From positions 1-38,590 of the forward strand of contig JAUSDY010000125.1 of NCBI GenBank assembly GCA_030650395.1: a stretch of DNA of 38,590 nt, read 5' to 3'. Both the position numbers and the translations under genes were made by a program. The notes under the pieces were generated by a model. It did no database searches, was not told the origin of the DNA, and was given only the letters and a program-made list of their open reading frames with translations. The DNA comes from Acidobacteriota bacterium (lineage in GTDB: Bacteria; Acidobacteriota; Vicinamibacteria; Vicinamibacterales; UBA2999). Every line of letters begins with the position of its first letter. Position 1 is the stretch's first letter. This document shows, piece by piece, positions 32,029 through 38,590 of this stretch.

Positions 32029-33124
32029 TTTGCCGGACCCTGCTCTTGAAGACGCGGACCCATTCCGACACCGGCTTGGCCGGCGCCGTCAGGAAGCTCT
32101 TCTTCTTGTCGAACCGCGCGCCCTTGAATAGATCCTCGATCTGATCGTCGGACAACTGTTCGAGCAGCGACGCCAAATGGCGGCGGCCCGCCTCGGTGAC
32201 TTGAACCGGCTTGAAGGTAGCGCCCTCATACGGCAGGCTCTCCATGGTGGTAACACACGTCTCGCGATTGCCCCAGATCGGGGCGACCTGCCAGCCGCTC
32301 AGGTCGACCTTGCGCGGGCCGAAAGCGCCGCCAACATCCTGCAGCATCGCTAACGGTTTCTCGCAGCGCCCGCCCTCGGGCCAGTCTTGTTGCGAGAGGC
32401 AGACAAGGCGCTGGTTTTCAGACTTGTTGTCCCAGTGGGCGATGAATACCGCGAGCAAGCGCAGCGCGTCGACGTGGGCCCGCGGTGCCCCGCCTTTGGC
32501 TTCGTCGATTTGATCCAGCTCGTGGAATGCCCAGCCCTCGAGTTTGCCGCTTTCGATGGCGCGCGCGGGATGCTTGCGCTCGACGAGCGCCCATTCGAAG
32601 TCTTCGAACGTGTCGTAATTGACCAGCTTGCTGTAGAGACCTTCAGCCTTGGTGAAATCCACGGCCTTCATCGTGATGAACGGCTCCTTGGGGCATCCGT
32701 AGCAGCGGACGTGTTGGTAGAGCGTCACCGTGTCGCTACCAAAGCCAAGCGCGCTCAACAGCCGCGACGCGGCGATCTCTGAAGGAATCTCCGGCGTGCG
32801 GCCGTACTTCACGCGGAGGCGCTCGCCGGAATCGAGCGTGCAATCGAATTTCGGCGAGGTGCCGCTCGGGGCGTTGAGAATGAACTTGCACGCAATCGAA
32901 TCCGGCTGGTCCAACGCCGGGCCAAGACTGGCTTTCGCGATCTCAACGGTGGGCTTTTGCCACACGGCCGCGCGCCCGAGCGCGTCGGCGCGCTCCTCCT
33001 GGCCGACGTCCTTCTTGGTCGGCGCGGAGGAGGTTTGCGCGGCCGGCCGCTCGGCCGCGCGGCTCGCCATCACCACCACCACCACCACGGCCGTAACAAT
33101 CACGAGCCATCGGCTGATTCGCAT
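32000..33124 (-). CDS. exported atypical-kinase-like protein B
   Basis: The protein has 374 residues and begins with a signal anchor (RWLVIVTAVVVVVVMASRA). The putative kinase-like core starts with SPKFDCTLDSGERLRVKYG (K106), then PSEIAASRLLSALGFG (E116), FIAHWDNKSENQRL (D232, N237) and AMLQDVGGAFGP (D263). The WD-x-K-x-x-N and QDVG motifs are shared with protein A (28180-29184). It differs by an extended middle region and several cysteines (HVRCYGCPKEPF) that may form disulfides. The length and order suit a small atypical kinase fold; catalytic activity is inferred only. It is convergent with phosphatase B. No named family is recognised. Confidence 0.65.
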   Translation of the reverse strand: MRISRWLVIVTAVVVVVVMASRAAERPAAQTSSAPTKKDVGQEERADALGRAAVWQKPTVEIAKASLGPALDQPDSIACKFILNAPSGTSPKFDCTLDSGERLRVKYGRTPEIPSEIAASRLLSALGFGSDTVTLYQHVRCYGCPKEPFITMKAVDFTKAEGLYSKLVNYDTFEDFEWALVERKHPARAIESGKLEGWAFHELDQIDEAKGGAPRAHVDALRLLAVFIAHWDNKSENQRLVCLSQQDWPEGGRCEKPLAMLQDVGGAFGPRKVDLSGWQVAPIWGNRETCVTTMESLPYEGATFKPVQVTEAGRRHLASLLEQLSDDQIEDLFKGARFDKKKSFLTAPAKPVSEWVRVFKSRVRQISDGAPCPK

Positions 33125-33294
33125 CCTGCGGTGGCGGTTGCAAGAAGCGTGACCTCAGCAGTGTGATGCCCAACCTATCCGGTCGTCCGCCGAGGTTGAG
33201 AAGCGGGCTGGGCAAACCGTCCGAACCATGTGAGCGCCCCAGAGGGAAACCGGTAATTACCAGTTATGGCAGAGGTCTTGCTTCGCCTGCGGTA

Positions 33295-33927
33295 ATGGCT
33301 CACCTCGAACCCCGGACGAAACGAGTTCTGGCATTGCAAGTGGCACTCGACCGCGCCGGGTTTTCTCCTGGAGAGATCGGCGCGCACAGCAGCGCCAACA
33401 CCGAGCGCGCGCTGCGGGCGTTTCAGCAGGCGCACGGGCTGCACGTCACCGGCGAGCTCGACCGCAAGACGGTCCGCACGCTGGGTCAGCCGTTCGTCCG
33501 CTCGGTGCGCACCTACCAGATTACTGAGCGCGACATGGAGACGGCGCTTGATTGGACCTCTCTTGCCGACATGCTGGCTGAGCGGTTTCACACCAGCGCC
33601 GCGCTGCTGCGTTACATGAACACCGAGACGAGGTTCGAGGAAGCCGAGACGCTGCTCGTGCCGAACGTCGAGCCCTTCGCCGCCCAGCGGCCCGAGACGC
33701 CGGTCGTCGTGACCGTCGCCGAGCGCGCGCACATGCTGAGCGTGCAGAACGCCTCCGGCGAGGTGATCTTTCACGCCCCGCTGACTACGCCCGGCGACAA
33801 CGACGCGTTTGCCTCCGAGCCAACCGGCCTGCCGAAGGTCAGCCTCGGCGGGATCAGGCTGACCAGCTGGGACGCGATGCGCCTGGCGTGCCTGATGAAC
33901 GGCACCGCCAAAGTCGTGATGCGGTAA
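33295..33927 (+). CDS. peptidoglycan-binding protein with a degenerate L,D-transpeptidase end
   Basis: From the ATG at 33295 the protein has 210 residues. Residues about 8-65 (LALQVALDRAGFSPGEIGAH; FQQAHGLHVTGELDRKTVR) form a PG_binding_1 domain. A middle segment (LADMLAERFHTSAALLRYMN) resembles the LysM-like hairpin of acidobacterial L,D-transpeptidases. VTVAERAHMLSVQNASGEVI is the first strand of a YkuD domain. After TTPGDNDAF the large central part of that domain is missing, and the usual SHGCVRLTNWD reads SLGGIRLTSWD. The catalytic His and Cys have become Leu and Gly, so transpeptidase activity is not expected. No signal peptide is visible. Confidence 0.72.
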   Translation: MAHLEPRTKRVLALQVALDRAGFSPGEIGAHSSANTERALRAFQQAHGLHVTGELDRKTVRTLGQPFVRSVRTYQITERDMETALDWTSLADMLAERFHTSAALLRYMNTETRFEEAETLLVPNVEPFAAQRPETPVVVTVAERAHMLSVQNASGEVIFHAPLTTPGDNDAFASEPTGLPKVSLGGIRLTSWDAMRLACLMNGTAKVVMR

Positions 33928-33930
33928 AAC

Positions 33931-34062
33931 ATCCACCCCGTGCTCCTCGGGTCTGGCGCGCCGGCCTTTCTCGACCCGGGAGCCAGGGTGAAGCTCGAGC
34001 TCACGGAATGCCGGGAGCTGGATGGTGGCTGCGTGCTGGCGACGTATCGGGTGAAACACTAG
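33931..34062 (+). pseudogene. 3' remnant of a dihydrofolate reductase/RibD C-terminal family gene
   Basis: Immediately after the preceding stop the same frame continues IHPVLLGSGAPAFLDPGARV and KLELTECRELDGGCVLATYR, ending VKH and TAG. This is the typical end of the DHFR-like RibD C-terminal domain (PVLLGxGxPxF, then VKLxLxxxRxxxxGCVxxxY). Only 43 residues remain and no start codon is present. It overlaps the convergent membrane-protein remnant by about 60 bases. Confidence 0.6.
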
Positions 34063-34480
34063 GCCGCACGCTCATGCGGTAACCCATCCAGGTCAGGATC
34101 AAACCGGCGAGCTCGGTGACATAGAGCACTTCGGTGTAGCCCATGCGCGTCGCGGTGCCGCCGATGCCGGGCAGAATCGCCCCGACTGCGATCAGGACGT
34201 TAGCGACGGCGCGGTGGCGCGTCGCCGGGTTGCCGCTGTAGCGCAACGCCGAGAGAATCGCGCCGCCGATCAGAAAGACGACGGCGTAGAGGTTGACGAA
34301 CGGGCTGAAGTAGCGCACCCAGCGCCACTCCAGCACCGCGCCGCTGAGCCGATGCGGCTCCACCAGCGTGTAGTTGATCGGCGACATCAGCACCGCGACC
34401 GAAGCGGTGGCGATGAAGCCGATCAGGATCACCGTCAGCACGTGCGCGACGCGCCGTGGCAACAGCAGGTAGCCCCCCGA
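34001..34480 (-). pseudogene. 3' remnant of a polytopic membrane protein
   Basis: The frame reads LLLPRRVAHVLTVILIGFI, ATASVAVLMSPINYTLVEP, FVNLYAVVFLIGGAILSALR, AVANVLIAVGAILPGIGGTA and LYVTELAGLILTWMGYRM. These are four hydrophobic helices of what looks like the second half of a seven-helix membrane protein. The upstream portion does not belong to it: the sequence before about 34460 is the end of a TonB-receptor fragment in another frame. The first half, including any start codon, is missing. The last residues after YRMS run antisense into the dihydrofolate reductase remnant. Confidence 0.55.
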
Positions 34481-34792
34481 GCTCCAGCACGACGGGCACA
34501 ACGAGCGTGGCCTCGCGCTCCTGCACCGTCACTGTTCGAGCGGCTTCCGAGAAGCTGAGCGCGTGACGATCACAAGGTAAGAGCCAACGGCGGGCGCGTC
34601 GAACTTGTAGCCGCCCTGCGCATCGGTTTCCGACACGATTTCCTGACCGGTCGCGATGTCACGAAGAACCACGCGCGCCGATGGCAGCGCGGCGCCGGTA
34701 GTGTCAGACACCGTGCCACGAATGGTGGCGGCGGCTGAGGGAGTGGCGGTTAAGAGGACTGCGAGAAACGAAAGAACACAAAAAGTACGCAT
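34455..34792 (-). pseudogene. 5' remnant of a TonB-dependent receptor (carboxypeptidase-regulatory domain)
   Basis: From the ATG at 34792 a signal peptide (FCVLSFLAVLLTATPSAAA) leads into ATIRGTVSDTTGAALPSARV, EIVSETDAQGGYKFDAPAVG and SYLVIVTRSA. This is the CarbopepD_reg-like domain that precedes the plug of many acidobacterial receptors. The frame then stops at SRKPLEQ. In the next frame the domain continues FSEAARTVTVQEREATLVVP and VVLELGGLPAVATA, so a single-base loss near 34560 broke it. Beyond about 34455 the homology ends at the join with the membrane-protein remnant. Confidence 0.65.
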
Positions 34793-34805
34793 GACATGGC
34801 TCCGC

Positions 34806-34907
34806 TCAGAGTTCAGAGTTAAGAGTTCAGAGTTAAGAGTTAAGAACGTGCGCGCGAGAGCGGAGCTGAGAGTCTCTTAACTCTGAACTCCGAACTCTTA
34901 ACTCTTC
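34806..34907. repeat. inverted pair of AGAGTTA arrays
   Basis: The left arm (about 34806-34845) has AGAGTTA/AGAGTTC units. The right arm (about 34870-34907) has the complementary TAACTCT/GAACTCC units. About 25 bases of GC-rich spacer separate them. The right arm supplies the stop of the following membrane-protein remnant. Confidence 0.88.
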
Positions 34908-35239
34908 TGCGGAGGGGGCCGTGAAGCGTAGGCGGGTGAGAAGCCGTCGGCAAGAATGCCGGGTGCGGCGAATGCGAGCGGGAGGTCGAAGGCGTGGCTG
35001 ACCTGGCGGCGGCGGCCCGCAAACCTCGCGGCCAACAGCAACAGACCAAGGCCGGCGGCGGACACCACCAACTGCAAGACGGCGGTGATGGTCGTCTCTG
35101 GCAGCGCGAGAGAATCAAACGCGTCGCTGGAATTGGCGGCAACAGCCGGACCGTGCAGGACGGCAGCCAGCACCCAGATCGCGATGCCCGCGCCCCCAGA
35201 TCGATCCGCCGCGAACACGAACAGCGGCAAGCGCCGCAA
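34898..35239 (-). pseudogene. fragment of a membrane protein
   Basis: The frame gives FAADRSGGAGIAIWVLAAVL, HGPAVAANSSDAF, ETTITAVLQLVVSAAGLGLL and LLAARFAGRRRQVSHAFDLP, two hydrophobic helices and a basic loop. The only in-frame start is a TTG. The end PPPQKS and stop are coded by flanking repeat sequence. Both ends therefore seem replaced. No family is recognised and I cannot exclude that a short protein is made. Confidence 0.4.
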
Positions 35240-35282
35240 TCAGCCCATCCTTCGGCGGCACCTTGGTGGCCGCGATGGCGTC

Positions 35283-35364
35283 GGTTCAGGGGTTCAGAAG
35301 TTCAAGGTTCAAGGTTCAAGGTTCAACCTTGCTCGAAGTGCTGAACCACTGAACTACTGAACCG
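35283..35364. repeat. inverted pair of GTTCAAG arrays
   Basis: The left arm (35283-35330) carries GTTCAGAA and GTTCAAG units with 7-base steps. The right arm (about 35340-35364) has CTGAACC, CTGAACT and CTGAACC. The MFS gene ends within it (its last residues and TGA are repeat-coded). Confidence 0.85.
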
Positions 35365-36647
35365 ACATCACGCTTGAGTACATTACCACCGTAGCGATCG
35401 ACCCAAAGCGAGCCAAGAAGTGCGAGCACGGCGGAGCCGATCATTAAGTACGCGGGTGATGAGGGCTGCCCTGTGTCGCGGATCAACGTGGTGGCCACGA
35501 GCGGCGCGGTGCCGCTGAAGATCGTGAAGCTGATATTGAAGACGAGCGCCACGCCGGTGAAGCGGATGCGGGTCGGAAAGAGGTCGGTCAGCAGCACGGC
35601 AAACGCGCCGTTGGTGAGGCCCGCGCTCAGACCGGCAAGGACGAGCAACAGCGTCAGGTTGACCGCGCGTGTTTCGAGGGCGATGTAAAACGGATACGCA
35701 AATACGAGGAGAAGGGCGACGCCCGTGCGCAGCAGATATCGGGGCGGAATGCGATCGCCGAGCCAGCCGGTCGCGAGAATTCCAAGTGCGGATGCGATCA
35801 CGCCGGCGGTCTGCGAGAACACCGCCTGCCGAGGGTCGTACTGCAGCACGCCAGACAGGTAGGCGGGCAGGTGTGAGAAGAACAGCCCGTTGAAGCAACC
35901 GGTGCCGGCCAGCAGCGCGCACCCGACCAGCACATGAACGCCGTGCGTGCGGAGCAATTCGCGGAACGGCTGCCTCGACGCGAGGCTGCGCATGCGCTCG
36001 AACTCCGGCGACTCCTCGAGCGATCGGCGCAGCACGAAACTGAGAATGCCGCCGAGGCCGCCGATCACGAACGCGATCCGCCAACCGTACACGGGGACCA
36101 GCGCCGGATCCAGCCAGGTACGAACCGAGAGGCTCACCGCCGTCGCCGCCGCCACGCCCATCGTGACGCATGCGAATACCACGCTGCAGACGAAGGGCGC
36201 GATGCGCGGCGCGGTTTCGACAACGTAGGTCAACGCTCCGGGCAACTCACCGCCAAGGCAGAACCCTTGGAGCAGTCTGAGAGTGACCATGAGCACGCTG
36301 GCGGCGACGCCCCACGAGGCAAACGAAGGGACCAGCCCCATGCCGAGTGTGGCGCCAGACATCACGAACACCGACCACAGGAACACGCGCCGGCGGCCGT
36401 AACGATCGCCGTAGTGGCTGAGCACGATGCCGCCGATCGGACGGGCGAGATAGCCGGCCGCGAATGCGGCAAACGACGCCATCAGCGAGCCGATCGGTGA
36501 CGAGCTCGGAAAGATCGCGGCGGCAATGTCCCTGGCAAAGACGCCGAAGATGACGAAGTCGTAGAACTCGAGCGTGCCGCCGAGGCTGGCGAGCAGCACG
36601 ATGCGCCAGCCGGCAGCGCCGATGCGATCGGAAGCGGACGTAGTCAT
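35316..36647 (-). CDS. MFS transporter (metabolite:H+ symporter type)
   Basis: The protein has 443 residues and twelve predicted membrane helices. Near the start is GGTLEFYDFVIFGVFARDIA, typical of the MHS/ProP-like subgroup. The MFS loop 2-3 motif appears as RPIGGIVLSHYGDRYGRRR. Further marks are LRLLQGFCLGGELPGALTYV and, in the second half, GWLGDRIPPRYLLRTG. It probably moves a small organic acid or osmolyte with protons; the substrate cannot be told. The start overlaps the stop of the tiny lipoprotein gene (ATGA). The last about ten residues (QWFSTSSKVEP) come from the flanking repeat. Confidence 0.9.
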   Translation of the reverse strand: MTTSASDRIGAAGWRIVLLASLGGTLEFYDFVIFGVFARDIAAAIFPSSSPIGSLMASFAAFAAGYLARPIGGIVLSHYGDRYGRRRVFLWSVFVMSGATLGMGLVPSFASWGVAASVLMVTLRLLQGFCLGGELPGALTYVVETAPRIAPFVCSVVFACVTMGVAAATAVSLSVRTWLDPALVPVYGWRIAFVIGGLGGILSFVLRRSLEESPEFERMRSLASRQPFRELLRTHGVHVLVGCALLAGTGCFNGLFFSHLPAYLSGVLQYDPRQAVFSQTAGVIASALGILATGWLGDRIPPRYLLRTGVALLLVFAYPFYIALETRAVNLTLLLVLAGLSAGLTNGAFAVLLTDLFPTRIRFTGVALVFNISFTIFSGTAPLVATTLIRDTGQPSSPAYLMIGSAVLALLGSLWVDRYGGNVLKRDVGSVVQWFSTSSKVEP

Positions 36648-36805
36648 CGGCTACGAAGCATATTCCGAGTGACAGCGGGGTCGCCGTGGAGGATGGCGAT
36701 CGGTTTGGACAAACCTAAAGGTTTGTCCCCACCTGCGGGCTGCGAGCAGGCGGCGAGGACGACGAGCAGGACGGCGCAACACCAGCCGCGGCGACAGAAC
36801 CGCAT
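36644..36805 (-). CDS. tiny lipoprotein-like protein, translationally coupled to the MFS gene
   Basis: A 53-codon frame starts at the ATG ending at 36805, 12 bases after the stop of the thioredoxin-NHL gene. It ends with TGA overlapping the MFS start as ATGA. The N-terminus (GWCCAVLLVVLAACSQPAG) is a good lipoprotein signal with lipobox LAAC. It is followed by GDKPLGLSK, coded by the dispersed palindrome at 36707-36728, then PIAILHGDPAVTRNMLRSR. The tight spacing on both sides supports translation. The protein could be the truncated start of a larger lipoprotein. No family is recognised. Confidence 0.6.
   Translation of the reverse strand: MRFCRRGWCCAVLLVVLAACSQPAGGDKPLGLSKPIAILHGDPAVTRNMLRSR
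36707..36728. repeat. dispersed palindrome, copy 2
   Basis: Identical over 22 bases to the copy at 7069-7090 (arms GGACAAACC and GGTTTGTCC, TAAA loop). Here it lies within the coding sequence of the tiny lipoprotein. Confidence 0.85.
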
Positions 36806-36817
36806 CAGCCCCACACC

Positions 36818-38428
36818 TTATCTCAGATAGCTCCACGCCGCCGGCGGCGTGAGGCCATCGAGTACGAGCGTGCCAACTTCCCTGGTCGCGATGTCGATCG
36901 TTCGCACCGCGTGGTTGTTGGTGTCGGCGACATAGAGCGTGTTGCCCGCCACGGATAATCCGCCGGGCTCGAAGAATTGCGCCCGGCCTCCGGGTCCGTC
37001 GGCGTGGCCCGGCTTCCCCGTGCCTGCAAACGTCGTCACCGTCCGCGAAACGGGATCGAGCAGCTTGATCTTGTGGTTGTAGGTGTCGGCGATGAATACG
37101 CGACCGCCGTACACCGCCACGCCGAGTGGGTGCTGCAGCCGCGCCGCATCGCCGCTGCCATCGGCGTCGCCGAACTTGAAGAGGTCGCCACCGGCAATCG
37201 TCGACACGCTGTTCCCGGGCGGCAGTACGACAGCGCGAATCACGTTGGCTTCGGCATCGGCCACGAACAGCGTGTTGCCGCCTGCCCCGAGCGGAGTCGA
37301 GGGGTCGATCGCCAGGCCCGACGGCTGCGCGAAGGTCGCGGTGTTCACCGGACCGTCGGTCTTCGCTTCCTGGCCGGTGCCGGCATACGGATACGCCTGA
37401 CCGTGCAGCAGATCGACCACCCAAATCTGGTGCGGGCCCGCCATGGCGACGATCAGGATGCCGGGTTTGAGCGCGAGGTCCCACGGCGAGTTGAGGTCGA
37501 TCCGAAGCGCGTCGCCGCCGTCGCCGCTCCACGCGCCTTGCTTGCCCGTGCCGGCGACGGTGTGAACCGCGCGCGCCTGAAAATCGACAACGCGGATCTG
37601 ATGGTTTTCGGTGTCGGCCACATACAAGTTGTCGTCGTCGAGCGCGAGGCCCTGCGGTCGATAGAAACGGGCCTGCGAAAAAATTCCGTCGTTATCGCCT
37701 TGAAAGCCGGATCCGATCGTCTCAATCACGTGACCATCGAGTGAGGCGACGACGATGCGGTTGTGGTTCGAGTCTGCGATCAAGAGCCGACCGCTGGCTT
37801 CGTCCGCGAGAACCTTGCCTGGATAGAGCAAGGGCCGATCCGCATGCCGCCGCCGCTCGAGATCGAGGGGTAACGGCGCCCGGTTAATGCCCCCTGCCCT
37901 GAGCGAGTGTGCCGGCGAATCCGCCGGCACAGGAGTCGAAGGGTGCTCATCAAACACGCGCACGACCGTTCGCACGGCGCTGATGAAGCCTTCGAGGTTG
38001 CCCTCGCCCATCGCGGTGCCGACGATGTTGCCGGCCGGGTCGACGATCACCCGCGTCGGCCAGGCCTGCACGCCGTAACGCCGCCAGATGTGGTGGTCCG
38101 CATCGTTGGCGACGGGATGCTCGATCTCGTAACGCACCAGTATCCGCTTCAGGTTGTCGTTGGCTTTTTCGTTGGTGAACTTCGGCGAATGCACGCCGAT
38201 CACGACGAGCTCTTCGGGAAAGCGCGTCTGGAGCGTCTTCAGGTCGCGCAGGATGTGCACGCAGTTGATGCAGCCGTAGGTCCAGAAGTCCAGGATGACA
38301 ACCTTGCCGCGAAGCTGCTCGATCGAGATCGGCGCGGCGACGTTGAGCCAGCCGACTGCGCCGTCGAGTGAAGGAGCGGCAATGGGGCCTTGGGGCGCTT
38401 CGCTTGCTGTGTGTTCTGGACCGCTCAT
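36818..38428 (-). CDS. thioredoxin-like / NHL-propeller protein (NHLRC2-like)
   Basis: The protein has 536 residues from the ATG at 38428; a GTG at 38455 would add nine. The N-terminal thioredoxin-like domain has VVILDFWTYGCINCVHILRD (C53, C56; a CxxC of the form CINC), VIGVHSPKF and the cis-proline segment VQAWPTRVIVDP. From about residue 200 a six-bladed NHL propeller follows, with repeats such as LLIADSNHNRIVV, LYVADTENHQIRVVD, LFVADAEANVIRAV, VFIADTYNHKIKLLD and LYVADTNNHAVRTID. This is the architecture of NHLRC2. Two palindromic elements are inserted in frame, one in the linker (37896-37945) and one in the propeller (37284-37304). It is the first gene of an operon with the tiny lipoprotein and MFS transporter. 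There is no signal peptide. Confidence 0.9.
   Translation of the reverse strand: MSGPEHTASEAPQGPIAAPSLDGAVGWLNVAAPISIEQLRGKVVILDFWTYGCINCVHILRDLKTLQTRFPEELVVIGVHSPKFTNEKANDNLKRILVRYEIEHPVANDADHHIWRRYGVQAWPTRVIVDPAGNIVGTAMGEGNLEGFISAVRTVVRVFDEHPSTPVPADSPAHSLRAGGINRAPLPLDLERRRHADRPLLYPGKVLADEASGRLLIADSNHNRIVVASLDGHVIETIGSGFQGDNDGIFSQARFYRPQGLALDDDNLYVADTENHQIRVVDFQARAVHTVAGTGKQGAWSGDGGDALRIDLNSPWDLALKPGILIVAMAGPHQIWVVDLLHGQAYPYAGTGQEAKTDGPVNTATFAQPSGLAIDPSTPLGAGGNTLFVADAEANVIRAVVLPPGNSVSTIAGGDLFKFGDADGSGDAARLQHPLGVAVYGGRVFIADTYNHKIKLLDPVSRTVTTFAGTGKPGHADGPGGRAQFFEPGGLSVAGNTLYVADTNNHAVRTIDIATREVGTLVLDGLTPPAAWSYLR
37284..37304. repeat. CCCCGAGC/GTCGAGGGG element in the NHL propeller
   Basis: A variant of the element at 29029-29050 and 37896-37945: GCCCCGAGC, four bases, then GTCGAGGGG. 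It is in frame and codes for DPSTPLGAGG in a loop between two propeller strands. Confidence 0.6.
37896..37945. repeat. CCCTGAGC/GTCGAAGGG element with an inner hairpin
   Basis: The element begins GCCCTGAGCGAG and ends GAGTCGAAGGGTGC. Between these lies a near-perfect hairpin with arms GTGCCGGCG and CGCCGGCAC. It is in frame and codes for about 17 residues (HPSTPVPADSPAHSLRAG) in the linker between the thioredoxin and NHL domains. Confidence 0.75.
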
Positions 38429-38590
38429 GAAGAAAAATAACCAATAACGAATCACTCTTGTCCAAATTAGCTCGCAGATTGGCGACTTGAACGGGTTAAG
38501 TCGTTGAAAATGCTAAACGAACTCGCTCGAACGAAAACGACACCTCCAATGACTCACGGATGCTGTCCAAATTGGCGGCCGGACAGGCCA
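38429..38590. promoter_or_regulatory. upstream region of the thioredoxin-NHL operon
   Basis: No gene is visible here. The decamer TGTCCAAATT occurs twice in direct orientation (38459-38468 and 38564-38573). A hairpin with arms CGACTT and AAGTCG lies at 38483-38503. An AT-rich stretch next to the gene (AAAAATAACCAATAACGAAT) may hold the promoter. Confidence 0.35.

Noticed and set aside
33060-33090. CAC-codon run resembling a histidine tag on the plus strand
   Set aside because: It is the valine-rich signal anchor of kinase-like protein B read on the wrong strand.

Overview
The window is a high-GC chromosomal segment, most likely from an acidobacterium and plausibly of the Vicinamibacteria type. 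The taxonomic hints are a secreted VWA protein of the kind named for Acidobacteria, remnants of a winged-helix/FHA regulator and of a carboxypeptidase-regulatory TonB-receptor, many exported proteins of unknown function, and a dense load of short repeats. The placement is inference from gene content; no rRNA or tRNA gene was found.

Layout. 1-2240: inositol-phosphate synthase with a small membrane protein downstream, divergent from a methyltransferase. 2270-3420: gene debris (winged-helix/FHA and NHL remnants) and a four-helix-bundle gene. 3570-7060: TonB-like energy transducer, two-segment membrane protein, VWA protein and a BON-domain remnant. 7100-11400: lipoprotein, DNA polymerase I and a periplasmic repeat protein. 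11500-13110: a frameshifted DUF262/HNH (GmrSD-like) nuclease. 13477-19871: pcnB, then on the other strand serA-serC with a DUF1015 gene and an M23 peptidase. 19934-26511: pseudokinase/PEGA membrane protein, M28 peptidase, rmuC, TPR protein and PilZ protein. 26512-33124: an export-oriented phospho-signalling island. 33295-35240: gene remnants. 35316-38428: an operon of thioredoxin-NHL protein, tiny lipoprotein and MFS transporter.

The strongest candidate for an undescribed system is the 26.5-33.1 kb island. It has two exported proteins that share a kinase-like residue set (a VK lysine, a downstream Glu, a WD-x-K-x-x-N loop and a QDVG motif). Each sits beside an exported calcineurin-like phosphatase. 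One pair lies in a tight five-gene operon with a lipoprotein, a DUF4956 membrane protein and a phospholipase D-like protein. The other pair is convergent.

The second theme is repeats. At least nine unrelated families of 7-20 bp tandem repeats occupy the gene borders. Many start on or supply a stop codon, several form inverted pairs (long hairpins), and three inverted pairs bracket a gene: methyltransferase, four-helix-bundle protein and GmrSD-like nuclease. Other arrays sit at the breakpoints of truncated genes. Separate palindromic elements lie in frame inside coding sequences (pcnB, PEGA protein, kinase-like protein, thioredoxin-NHL protein, tiny lipoprotein). Together with six or seven gene remnants this points to a chromosome remodelled by short repetitive elements. 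No transposase, integrase or CRISPR array was seen.
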